Shown one piece after another: positions 19,638 to 27,191 of a DNA stretch of 64,000 nucleotides (position 1 is the first letter of the stretch; every line of letters starts with the position of its first letter). The stretch spans positions 190,713 to 254,712 of the forward strand of contig NZ_PYBV01000016.1 of the NCBI RefSeq assembly GCF_003205615.1, written 5' to 3'. Under the pieces are notes generated by a model. It saw only the letters and a list, made by a program, of their open reading frames with translations, had not been told where the DNA came from and made no database searches. Position numbers and translations under genes: made by a program. The stretch is from Micromonospora arborensis. GTDB taxonomy: Bacteria; Actinomycetota; Actinomycetes; Mycobacteriales; Micromonosporaceae.

Positions 19638-19674
19638 TGGAACGGGCGTTCGAGGCAATCGAACACTCGTTCTA
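19638..19674 (-). promoter_or_regulatory. Tandem LexA-type SOS boxes
   Basis: Two sites fit the actinobacterial SOS consensus (TCGAAC-N4-GTTCGA). TGGAACGGGCGTTCGA at 19638-19653 has core GAAC-GGGC-GTTC. TCGAACACTCGTTCTA at 19659-19674 has core GAAC-ACTC-GTTC. Their centres are 21 bp apart, two helical turns, so two LexA dimers could bind the same face. The next gene to the right ends at 19754 and faces the same way, so the boxes can only serve the HEPN-imuA'-imuB-dnaE2 block. Confidence 0.85.
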
Positions 19675-19753
19675 ACTGCTGCTGACAGTACACCTCCCCA
19701 CCGACGAAAATGCAACGTGTGACGCACCGCCCGTGCGCACCGGGCGCGGCGGC

Positions 19754-20950
19754 TCAACTCGGGGCCGGATAGTCGGGCAGATCGAGGTCGGTGGCCAGGG
19801 AGCGGGTGCCGCGCACCAGCAGAGCCTGGACCGGCCGGGTACGCAGCAGCCGGTTGCGCAGCCGGAGCCCGCTCGCGGTGGCCGGGGCGAGGAACGGGCC
19901 GGGGTTGGCCCCGCGCTGCCAGCGCATCGCATAGTCGCGCAGCCGCCGCTCGTACGCGGGAAAGGCGATCCGGTGGTCGCCGGCCGCCGCGGCCAGCTCG
20001 CCGGCGAGCACGTACCCGCCGACGATGCCGGTGCCGACCCCCATCCCGCCGAGGGTGACACCCCAGGCCGCGTCGCCGAGCAGCGCGGTGCGACCGGCGT
20101 GCCAGCGCGGTACGCGCACCTTGCTGATCGAGTCGAAGTACAGCTCCGGCACGTCGCGCAGGCTGTCCAGCAGGTGCGGCACGTGCCAGCCCAGCCCGTC
20201 GAACGCCGTCGTGATGATCTTCTTCTGCTGGTCGAGGTCGTACCAGTCACCCTCCGGGTCGGGCACCGTGAAGACCACGAAGGCGCCGGCCCGGGTCGGA
20301 TCACTCTGGTCGGCGGCGACGCTGACCATCCGCCCCGGCACGTTGTACTGCTGCGACAGGGCACCCACCCCCAGCTCGTTGGGCAGCTCCCAGCCGGCCA
20401 ACTGGTAGCCGAGGTGCCGCACGTACCCCGACTCCGGGCCGAAGGCCAGCCGGCGTACCCCGGAGTGCAGACCATCGGCGCCGACCACCACGTCGACGGT
20501 GCGTGCACCGGCCCGGTCGAACTCGACGTGCACCCCGTCGACGGTCTCGGTGAGCGCGGCGATCTGGTCGCCGAACAGGTACTCGGCCCGGTCGGCGCTG
20601 CGCTGGTGCAGGATCCGGGACAGGTCCCGGCGGCGGACCTCCAGCTCACCCCCGGCGAACTCGGCGGGCAGTCGGAAGATCTCCCGACCGCGCTCGTCCA
20701 CGCAGCTCATCGCGCCGCCGTGGGTCTGCACCGCGCGCAGGTCGTCGAGCACCCCCATCGCGGCCAGCACCCCCAGGTGGGTGGGGCCGCGGAAGTCGAC
20801 CGCGAAGCCGCTGGTGCGCAACGCGGGGGCCAGCTCGACCACGGTGACCTCGGCGCCGTAGCGGGTCAGCCACCAGGCCAGCGCCGGCCCGGCGACGCCG
20901 GCGCCGGAGACGAGGACGCGCAGACCGCGCAGGGGAAAGGGGTACGACAT
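19754..20950 (-). CDS. FAD-dependent aromatic-hydroxylase-type monooxygenase
   Basis: A 398-residue group A flavin monooxygenase. It has an N-terminal FAD-binding GxGxxG (LVSGAGVAGPALAWWLTRYG, about residues 12-31), a middle FAD/NADPH motif (VDVVVGADGLHSGVRRLAFG) and a C-terminal ribose-binding motif (TALLGDAAWGVTLGGMGVGT). It should hydroxylate or epoxidise a small organic substrate with NAD(P)H and O2; related enzymes inactivate antibiotics or act in secondary metabolism, and the substrate is unknown. The ATG at 20950 has GGAGG 6 nt upstream. It diverges from a TetR regulator across an 87-nt gap with palindromes, so it is probably repressed by that regulator. Confidence 0.88.
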   Translation of the reverse strand: MSYPFPLRGLRVLVSGAGVAGPALAWWLTRYGAEVTVVELAPALRTSGFAVDFRGPTHLGVLAAMGVLDDLRAVQTHGGAMSCVDERGREIFRLPAEFAGGELEVRRRDLSRILHQRSADRAEYLFGDQIAALTETVDGVHVEFDRAGARTVDVVVGADGLHSGVRRLAFGPESGYVRHLGYQLAGWELPNELGVGALSQQYNVPGRMVSVAADQSDPTRAGAFVVFTVPDPEGDWYDLDQQKKIITTAFDGLGWHVPHLLDSLRDVPELYFDSISKVRVPRWHAGRTALLGDAAWGVTLGGMGVGTGIVGGYVLAGELAAAAGDHRIAFPAYERRLRDYAMRWQRGANPGPFLAPATASGLRLRNRLLRTRPVQALLVRGTRSLATDLDLPDYPAPS

Positions 20951-20963
20951 GGAAGACCTCCAA

Positions 20964-21002
20964 AACTGTGTCCTTCGGATACAGATTACTCTAGACACAG
21001 TT
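20964..21002. promoter_or_regulatory. Operator region for the TetR regulator
   Basis: CTGTGTCC-TTC-GGATACAG (20966-20984) is a 19-bp palindrome with one mismatch, and AACTGTGTC (20964-20972) recurs inverted as GACACAGTT (20994-21002). AGATTA (20983-20988) reads TAATCT on the minus strand, a possible -10 for the monooxygenase lying inside the palindromic region. Position between divergent regulator and target is typical for TetR operators. Confidence 0.6.
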
Positions 21003-21037
21003 CAGCGACCTGGACAAGACAGCTAGACGGGAGACCG

Positions 21038-21772
21038 ATGGACCCGGTGGACGCCACTGGCGCGACGCAGCGCCAACGCCTCGTCGATCTGCTCTGGCAG
21101 CCGCCGAGCCCGCCACGACGCGGCCCTCGACCCACGCTCACCCTGGCCGTCATCGCCCAGGCCGGCATCGCGGTCGCCGACGCCGACGGGCTCGGCGCGG
21201 TGACCATGCAACGGGTCGCGGAGTCGCTGGACGTGACCAAGATGGCGCTCTACCGGTACGTGCCGGGTAAGACCGAACTCGTCGCCCTCATGATCGAGGC
21301 CGGGATCGGGGAGCCACCCACGCTGCCCGCCGACGCGCCCTGGCGCGACCAGTTGGACGCCTGGGCACGGCAGATGTACGACCGGTTCCGCCGGCACCCG
21401 TGGGCGGTGGCCGCCACCGTCGGCGTACGGGTGCTGGGGCCCCACGAGCTCGGTTGGATGGAACGGGCCATCGCCGCCCTGGACGGCACCCGCCTGCACG
21501 GCGGAGAGAAGCTCGACGTCGCGGTACTCCTGGTCGGGCACGTCCGCAACCTCGCCCAGCAGGTGGCGGGTATCCCCACCGAGACCCCGGAACAGGCCAT
21601 GGCCCCGGGGCTGTCCGAGCTGCTGCGAGGGCGCGAGCAGCGATTCCCGGCGCTGCTCGAGGCGGTGGCCTCCGCCGCCGTTCAGGACGGCCGCGACCAG
21701 GCACTCGACTTCGGCCTGGCCCGGATCCTCGACGGGGTGCAGCTGCTGGTCACCGAGCGCGCCCGGCCCTGA
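21038..21772 (+). CDS. TetR/AcrR family transcriptional regulator
   Basis: A 244-residue TetR-type repressor. The DNA-binding domain is at about residues 30-75 (AVIAQAGIAVADADGLGAVT, then QRVAESLDVTKMALYRYVPG, a helix-turn-helix). The C-terminal half resembles TetR_C with the segment RRHPWAVAATVGVRVLGPHE. I chose the ATG at 21038; the frame is also open upstream. It diverges from the flavin monooxygenase and probably represses both genes through the palindromes at 20964-21002, being released by a substrate of the monooxygenase (inference). Confidence 0.9.
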   Translation: MDPVDATGATQRQRLVDLLWQPPSPPRRGPRPTLTLAVIAQAGIAVADADGLGAVTMQRVAESLDVTKMALYRYVPGKTELVALMIEAGIGEPPTLPADAPWRDQLDAWARQMYDRFRRHPWAVAATVGVRVLGPHELGWMERAIAALDGTRLHGGEKLDVAVLLVGHVRNLAQQVAGIPTETPEQAMAPGLSELLRGREQRFPALLEAVASAAVQDGRDQALDFGLARILDGVQLLVTERARP

Positions 21773-21808
21773 CCACCCGGCCACCGGTGGACCGGGAAGA
21801 ATGGCGAC

Positions 21809-22297
21809 ATGCAGCCACACCCGAACGTACGGGCGGTGCAGGACGCGCTCACCGCGGCCGGCACGCTCGACGGCGCCGGTGAGCCCAGCACCGTCCGCCT
21901 GCTGCCCGACGCGGTGCACACCGCCGCCGCGGCCGCCGAGGCGCTCGGCGTCGAGGTCGGCCAGATCGCCAACTCACTGATCTTCGACGCGGACGACGCG
22001 CCGCTGCTCGTGCTCACCTCCGGCGCGCACCGCGTGGACACCGCCGGCCTGGCGGCGTCGATCGGTGTCACCCGGCTGCGCCGGGCCACCCCGGAGTTCG
22101 TCCGGGCGCACACCGGGCAGCCGATCGGCGGGGTCGCCCCGCTCGGGCACCCGCACCCGCTGCGCACCCTGGTGGACACGGCGCTGGCGGCGTACCCCGA
22201 GATCTGGGCCGCGGGTGGCGTACCGCAGGCGGTCTTCCCGACCACCTACGCCGAGCTGCTGCGAGTCACCGCCGGCAGCCCCGCCGAGGTGGCGTGA
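21809..22297 (+). CDS. YbaK/EbsC family (aminoacyl-tRNA deacylase-like) protein
   Basis: A 162-residue single-domain protein of the YbaK/ProX/EbsC fold, which clears mischarged aminoacyl-tRNAs such as Cys-tRNA-Pro. It shows GQIANSLIFDADDAPLLVLT with the conserved Lys of active YbaK replaced by Asn (QIANSLIF), then VDTAGLAASIGVTRLRRATP and the conserved GQPIGGVAPLGH. The stop TGA overlaps the GTG that opens the next frame, and that junction lies in a repeat (22288-22402). It is therefore loosely coupled to the carotenoid genes but probably unrelated in function. Confidence 0.82.
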   Translation: MQPHPNVRAVQDALTAAGTLDGAGEPSTVRLLPDAVHTAAAAAEALGVEVGQIANSLIFDADDAPLLVLTSGAHRVDTAGLAASIGVTRLRRATPEFVRAHTGQPIGGVAPLGHPHPLRTLVDTALAAYPEIWAAGGVPQAVFPTTYAELLRVTAGSPAEVA

Positions 22298-22402
22298 GCG
22301 AGCGCAGCGAGCGAACCAGCAGGCACAGCAGCGACGCGCTCGCGCCGCCGCGAAGCGGTGGCGTGAGCGAGCGGAGCGAGCGAACCAGCAGGCACAGCAG
22401 CG
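22288..22402 (+). repeat. Two direct copies of a 46-bp junction repeat (SERSERT type)
   Basis: Two 46-nt copies, 22288-22333 and 22357-22402, differ at one base and are separated by 23 nt. Each contains GTGAGCGAGCG and GAACCAGCAGGCACAGCAGC. Each GTG is in frame with the following CDS, 69 nt apart, and translates as SERSERTSRHSS. The first copy also holds the stop of the YbaK-like gene. From memory, similar stretches occur at many gene ends in Micromonospora; this was not checked. Confidence 0.8.
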
Positions 22403-23133
22403 CGGCTCCGGAGCTGGTCACCCTGCACGTGTGGCGGACCTCCCGCGGCGCGCTGCCCCGGGCGCTGAGCCGGATGGCGGTGGACCCGCGCCGGCTGCGG
22501 GCCCTCCCGGGCGTCCGGTTCGGCAAGCTGCTGGGCACCGGGACCGGCACCGGCTTCGGGCCGGGCGATGCCGACCTGACCCGGTGGGCGGCGCTGACCG
22601 TCTGGGACTCCCCCGCCGCGGCGGCCGACTTCGACGACTCGTCGGTCGGGCGCGCCTGGGCACGCATCGCCCACGCCCAGGCCCGCGTCGACCTGCGTCC
22701 GCTGACCAGCCGGGGCGAGTGGTCCGGCCAGCGGCCGTTCGGCGAGCCCTCGGGGGACCGGGTCACCGGCCCGGTGCTGGCGCTGACCCGGGCCCGGTTG
22801 CGGGTCCGTCGGGCGGCCACCTTCTGGCGGGCGGTCCCCCCGGTGGCCGCCGCCCTGCGCGACGCGCCCGGTCTGCTGGCCCGGTTCGGGGTCGGGGAGG
22901 CGCCACTGGGTTGGCAGGGCACGGTGAGCGTGTGGCGCGACCCTACGGACCTGGTGGCGTTCGCGTACCGTCACCCGGAGCACCGGGCGGCGATCATGCG
23001 AACCCCCACCGCGGGTTGGTACGCCGAGGAGCTGTTCGCCCGGTTCGAGGTACGCGACGTGAGCGGCGACCGGACGGTGCTCGGATGGGTCACCGACGGC
23101 GGCCCGGCAACGGTGAAGGGTGGACGGGCATGA
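22294..23133 (+). CDS. Spheroidene-monooxygenase-like (CrtA-like) protein
   Basis: A product of up to 279 residues similar in layout to CrtA-type carotenoid monooxygenases: VTLHVWRTSRGALPRALSRM, LPGVRFGKLLGTGTGTGF, RWAALTVWDSPAAAADF, and a C-terminal AFAYRHPEHRAAIMRTPTAG-type segment. CrtA introduces keto groups at C-2 of acyclic carotenoids. The N terminus is uncertain: the first 36 or so residues come from the SERSERT repeat, and starts at GTG 22294 or GTG 22363 are both possible. The TGA overlaps the next ATG. Its place before cruF, cruG and crtD-type genes supports a carotenoid role. Confidence 0.78.
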   Translation: MSERSERTSRHSSDALAPPRSGGVSERSERTSRHSSAAPELVTLHVWRTSRGALPRALSRMAVDPRRLRALPGVRFGKLLGTGTGTGFGPGDADLTRWAALTVWDSPAAAADFDDSSVGRAWARIAHAQARVDLRPLTSRGEWSGQRPFGEPSGDRVTGPVLALTRARLRVRRAATFWRAVPPVAAALRDAPGLLARFGVGEAPLGWQGTVSVWRDPTDLVAFAYRHPEHRAAIMRTPTAGWYAEELFARFEVRDVSGDRTVLGWVTDGGPATVKGGRA

Positions 23134-23681
23134 GGTTGGTGCGCTGGACGCCGGACGATCTCGTCCGGCGGCTGGACGACGTGGTGGCCGTCTACGGCGA
23201 GGCGATGGGGTACCGCACCGACCTGCTGGAGGCCCGGCGCGGCTACATCGCCACCCACGTCCGCCGACCGGGTTTCCGGGCGGTCGCCAGCCTGACCAGC
23301 GAGGGTCACCTCGCCGGCTTCGGCTACGGCTACCTGGGCGCGTCCGGGCAGTGGTGGCACGACCAGGTGCACCGGGCGCTGGACGCCCCGACCCGTACGC
23401 GCTGGCTCACCCACTGCTTCGAGGTGGTCGAGCTGCATGTCCGGCCACCGGCTCAGGGGCACGGCCTGGGCAGCGGCCAACTGCGCGCGCTGCTCGGCAT
23501 GGCCGAGGGCGACACCGTGCTGCTGTCCACCCCGGAGGCCGACGAGCAGACCTCGCGGGCCTGGCGGTTGTACCGGCGGTTCGGCTTCGTCGATGTGCTG
23601 CGCAACTTCCACTTCCCCGGCGACGAGCGACCGTTCGGCGTACTCGGTCGGGACCTGCCGGTCGAGCCACCGGCGTCATGA
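23130..23681 (+). CDS. GNAT family N-acetyltransferase
   Basis: A 183-residue GNAT-fold protein. The acetyl-CoA loop is VVELHVRPPAQGHGLGSGQL, where the family pattern Q/RxxGxG/A is met by QGHGLG, followed by SRAWRLYRRFGFVDVLRNF. The ATG overlaps the stop of the CrtA-like gene, and its own stop overlaps the next start (ATGA both times), so it is translated with the carotenoid genes. The acceptor is unknown. An acetyltransferase here could act on a carotenoid sugar or could be a passenger. Confidence 0.85.
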   Translation: MRLVRWTPDDLVRRLDDVVAVYGEAMGYRTDLLEARRGYIATHVRRPGFRAVASLTSEGHLAGFGYGYLGASGQWWHDQVHRALDAPTRTRWLTHCFEVVELHVRPPAQGHGLGSGQLRALLGMAEGDTVLLSTPEADEQTSRAWRLYRRFGFVDVLRNFHFPGDERPFGVLGRDLPVEPPAS

Positions 23682-24559
23682 CCCGGCGGATCTCCTGGAC
23701 GCTGCTCGCCGTCCTGGTGCTCGCCCAGATCTGCTACCCGCTCACCACCGGCGCCACCCGGGCCGGGCTCACCGTGGCCACCGTCGTCCTCGGTTGGCTG
23801 CTCTCGGTCGGCCACGCGCTGCTCAGTCGGGGCCCGCAGGTCGCGGCGGCGCTGGTCGCGGTCGCCACCGGCGGCGGGTTCGCGATCGAGGCGATCGGGG
23901 TGGCCACCGGTGTGCCGTTCGGCAGCTACGACTACTCCGGCGAGTTGGGCCCCAAGCTGGCCGGGGTGCCGCTGATCATCCCGCTGGCCTGGACCTGGAT
24001 GGCCTGGCCGGCCTGGCTGGCGGCGGTCCGGTTGACCGGCGGCAACACCGTCGCAACGGCCGGCCACGCCGGCTCGGCGGCCGGCGGCGGCAGGGCGACG
24101 GCCGGCCGGTGGGTGGGGAGGATCGCGCTGGCCACGGTGGGACTGGCCGCCTGGGACCTCTTCCTCGATCCGCAGATGGTGGCCGAGGGCTACTGGGTCT
24201 GGCGGGACGCCACCCCCGCGTTGCCCGGCCTGCCCGGCATCCCGGTCAGCAACTACCTGGGCTGGCTGCTCTTCGCGGTGCTGCTGATGAGCGCGCTGCG
24301 CCCGTTGGCCGGGCCGGCCGCCGAGCACACCGACCGGCGGGACCACCCGATGGTCACGCTCTACCTGTGGACGTACTTCTCCAGCATCCTGGCCCACGCC
24401 GTCTTCCTCGACCTGCCCACCTCGGCGCTCTGGGGTGCCGCCGGCATGGCGGTGACCGCCGTGCCGCTGACGGTGACCCTGCTGCGTGCCCGCCGGGGCC
24501 GTGACCTCGTCTCCGGCGACCACCAGCCGCACCGCCCCGGCGTCGACGCGACCCGATGA
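23678..24559 (+). CDS. cruF: CruF-type carotenoid 1',2'-hydratase (DUF422)
   Basis: A 293-residue integral membrane protein with about 7-8 hydrophobic helices. The conserved family blocks are ATGVPFGSYDYSGELGPKLA, VPLIIPLAWTWMAWPAWLAA and AAWDLFLDPQMVAEGYWVWR. CruF and the related bisanhydrobacterioruberin hydratase add water to the psi end of carotenoids to give a 1'-hydroxy group. It overlaps both neighbours by ATGA. Together with the following glycosyltransferase (CruG type) and desaturase it matches the genes that build the glycosylated end of sioxanthin/myxoxanthophyll-type pigments. Confidence 0.87.
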   Translation: MTRRISWTLLAVLVLAQICYPLTTGATRAGLTVATVVLGWLLSVGHALLSRGPQVAAALVAVATGGGFAIEAIGVATGVPFGSYDYSGELGPKLAGVPLIIPLAWTWMAWPAWLAAVRLTGGNTVATAGHAGSAAGGGRATAGRWVGRIALATVGLAAWDLFLDPQMVAEGYWVWRDATPALPGLPGIPVSNYLGWLLFAVLLMSALRPLAGPAAEHTDRRDHPMVTLYLWTYFSSILAHAVFLDLPTSALWGAAGMAVTAVPLTVTLLRARRGRDLVSGDHQPHRPGVDATR

Positions 24560-25683
24560 CCGTCCTGCTCGTCCTGCTGATCGCCGTCGCCGCGTTGACC
24601 GGGCACACCTGGCTCAACGCCGCCGGGTGGCTGCGCCGACCCACCGACCGACCCGACCAGCTCGACGAGCGGGTCGCGGTGCTGCTGCCGCTGCGCGACG
24701 AGGCCGCCCGCGTCACCGGATGCCTGCGTGCCCTGCTCGCCCAGCGTGGCGTGCCCGGCCTGAGCGTCGTGGTCCTCGACGACGGGTCGACCGACGGCAC
24801 CGCCGACGTGGTCCGCGCGGTGGTCGGCGACGACCCGCGGGTCACGCTGCTCACCGGGGTCGCCCCGCCGCCGGGCTGGCTGGGCAAGCCGCACGCCTGC
24901 TGGCAGTTGGCCACCCGGGCCGACCCGCACGCCACCGCGCTGGTCTTCGTCGACGCCGACGTGGTGCTCGCCCCGCACGCGGTCGCGGCGGCCGTCACCG
25001 AACTGCGCGCCGCCCGCGTGACGCTGCTGTCGCCGTACCCCCGGATCGTGGTGGCGACGGCGGCCGACCGGCTGGTGCAGCCGCTGCTGCAGTGGCTCTG
25101 GTTGACGTTCCTGCCGCTGCGCGCGATGGAACGCTCGCCGCGGCCGTCGCTGGCCGCGGCGGGCGGGCAGTTCCTGGTGCTGGACCGGGCCGGCTACACC
25201 GCCACCGGCGGGCACGCCGCGGTCGCCGACAAGATCCTGGAGGACGTCGAGCTGGCCCGGGCGGTCAAGCGGGCCGGTGGGCGGATCGCCCTGGCCGACG
25301 GTTCCCGGCTGGCCACCTGCCGGATGTACGACGACTGGCCGCAACTGCGCGACGGCTACTCGAAGTCGCTGTGGGCGTCGTTCGGGCACCCCGGCGCGGC
25401 GGCCGCCGTGGTGACGCTGCTGCTCCTGCTCTACACCGCCCCGCCGCTGGTCGCGCTGGTCGGCCTCGTGGCCGGCTCGGCGCAGGTGGCCGTCGTGGGC
25501 CTGGTGGGCTACCTGCTGGGCGTGGCCGGGCGGGTGCTCACCGCACGGGCGACCGGGGGCCGGTGGTGGCCCGACGCGCTCGCACACCCCGTGTCGGTCG
25601 TGGTCCTCGGTTGGTTGACCCTGCGGTCGTACCATCTGCGAAAGCGACGCCGCCTGACCTGGCGGGGCCGCCCGGTCAGCTAG
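24556..25683 (+). CDS. cruG: CruG-type carotenoid glycosyltransferase (GT2)
   Basis: A 375-residue GT-A fold glycosyltransferase. An N-terminal hydrophobic anchor (LLVLLIAVAALTGHTWLNAA) is followed by VAVLLPLRDEAARVTGCLRA, the nucleotide-binding VVVLDDGSTDGTADVV, the DxD region ALVFVDADVVL and the acceptor/catalytic ILEDVELARAVKRAGG with the QxxRW-like distal element. C-terminal hydrophobic helices suggest membrane association. By position after cruF it should attach a sugar to the carotenoid 2'-hydroxyl. The stop is 10 nt before the desaturase ATG. Confidence 0.87.
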   Translation: MTVLLVLLIAVAALTGHTWLNAAGWLRRPTDRPDQLDERVAVLLPLRDEAARVTGCLRALLAQRGVPGLSVVVLDDGSTDGTADVVRAVVGDDPRVTLLTGVAPPPGWLGKPHACWQLATRADPHATALVFVDADVVLAPHAVAAAVTELRAARVTLLSPYPRIVVATAADRLVQPLLQWLWLTFLPLRAMERSPRPSLAAAGGQFLVLDRAGYTATGGHAAVADKILEDVELARAVKRAGGRIALADGSRLATCRMYDDWPQLRDGYSKSLWASFGHPGAAAAVVTLLLLLYTAPPLVALVGLVAGSAQVAVVGLVGYLLGVAGRVLTARATGGRWWPDALAHPVSVVVLGWLTLRSYHLRKRRRLTWRGRPVS

Positions 25684-25693
25684 GAGGCGCGGC

Positions 25694-27181
25694 ATGGCGC
25701 GGATCGTGGTCGTCGGCGCCGGGGTGGGTGGCCTCGCCACCGCCGCCCGGCTGGCCGCCACCGGGCACCAGGTGACCGTCTTCGAGGCCGCCGACACGGT
25801 CGGTGGCAAGCTCGGCCGGTACGCGCACGACACGCCGGCCGGGTCGTTCCACTTCGACACCGGGCCGAGCCTGCTCACCCTGCCCGAGGTCTTCCAGGAC
25901 CTGTTCGAGGCGACCGGGGCGAAGCTCGACGAGTACCTGGACCTGGTTGCACTGGACCCGATCGTCCGGCACGTCTTCCCCGGCGGCGGGCCGACACTGG
26001 ACTCGTGCGCCGACCCGGTGGAGTTCGCCACCCGGATCGGGGCTGCCTTCGGTGACCGGGCGGCGGCCGACTGGCAGCGCCTGTGGCGGCGGGCCGAACG
26101 GGTGTGGCACGCCTCCGAGCGGGACATTCTGCGCCGTACCGTCGATTCCCCCCGCGACCTCGCGTCGTTGGCCTGGCGGGTCGGTGACCTGGCCGCCATC
26201 GCCCCGGGTCGCACGCTGCGCGGACTGGGCCGCCGGCACCTGTCCGACCCGCGGCTGCGGATGCTGCTGGACCGGTACGCCACCTACACCGGCGCCGACC
26301 CACGACGGGCGCCGGCGGCGCTGGTCGCGGTCCCGTACGCCGAGCTGACCTTCGGCGGCTGGTATCTGCGCGGCGGGTTGGGCACGCTCGCCGACGCGCT
26401 GCTGACCCGCTGCCTGGATCTCGGCGTGGTCGTGCAGACCGACGCCACGGTGACCCGGATCGACGCCACCGGCGGTCGAGTGCACGGGGTACGCCTCGCC
26501 GGCGTCACCGCGCCGGTGCCCGCCGACGTGGTGGTGGCCAACACCGACGCGCTCACCGTCTACCGTGACCTGCTGCCGCACCCGGGTCGGCTGGCCGGGC
26601 TGACCGACCGCAGCCTCGCCGGTTTCGTGCTGCTGCTCGGCGTCTCCGGCAGCACCGGGCTGGCCCACCACAACGTCTTCTTCCCCGCCGACTACGACGC
26701 GGAGTTCGACGCGGTCTTCGGCGACCCCGGGCGGGGCGTACGGGCCCGGCCGGCGGTAGACCCGACGGTGTTCGTCACCGTGGCCGACGACCCGATGGTC
26801 CGCCCGGCCGGACATGAGGCGTGGTTCGTGCTGGTCAACGCACCCCGCCACGGCATTGCGGCGGGCGCGGTCGACTGGCGACGCCCGGGGTTGGCCGACG
26901 CGTACGCCGACCGGATCCTGGACGTGCTGGCGCGACGCGGGGTGGACGTGCGGGACCGGTTGCTGTTCCGCGAGATCCGCACCCCGGCCGACCTGGACGC
27001 GGCGACCGGCGCCCCCGGTGGCTCGATCTACGGCACCGCAGGTGGGCTGCTCCGCCCCGCCAACCGGGGCCCGGTGCACGGGCTGTGGCTGGTGGGCGGC
27101 TCCACCCACCCGGGCGGCGGGCTGCCGATGGTGACCCTCTCCGCGCAGATCGTCGCCGACGAGATCGGCCCCGCCTGGTAG
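25694..27181 (+). CDS. CrtI/CrtD-family carotenoid desaturase
   Basis: A 495-residue FAD enzyme of the phytoene-desaturase family. The N terminus is MARIVVVGAGVGGLATAARL (dinucleotide fold), followed by GGKLGRYAHDTPAGSFHFDTGPSLL. The C terminus has GLWLVGGSTHPGGGLPMVTLSA, the family signature. Its place behind cruF and cruG favours a CrtD-like 3',4'-desaturation of a 1'-hydroxy carotenoid rather than the general phytoene desaturation, but sequence alone does not settle this. The ATG has GGAGG upstream. It converges with a CDP-alcohol phosphatidyltransferase gene only 10 nt away. Confidence 0.88.
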   Translation: MARIVVVGAGVGGLATAARLAATGHQVTVFEAADTVGGKLGRYAHDTPAGSFHFDTGPSLLTLPEVFQDLFEATGAKLDEYLDLVALDPIVRHVFPGGGPTLDSCADPVEFATRIGAAFGDRAAADWQRLWRRAERVWHASERDILRRTVDSPRDLASLAWRVGDLAAIAPGRTLRGLGRRHLSDPRLRMLLDRYATYTGADPRRAPAALVAVPYAELTFGGWYLRGGLGTLADALLTRCLDLGVVVQTDATVTRIDATGGRVHGVRLAGVTAPVPADVVVANTDALTVYRDLLPHPGRLAGLTDRSLAGFVLLLGVSGSTGLAHHNVFFPADYDAEFDAVFGDPGRGVRARPAVDPTVFVTVADDPMVRPAGHEAWFVLVNAPRHGIAAGAVDWRRPGLADAYADRILDVLARRGVDVRDRLLFREIRTPADLDAATGAPGGSIYGTAGGLLRPANRGPVHGLWLVGGSTHPGGGLPMVTLSAQIVADEIGPAW

Positions 27182-27191
27182 GCGCGGACGC

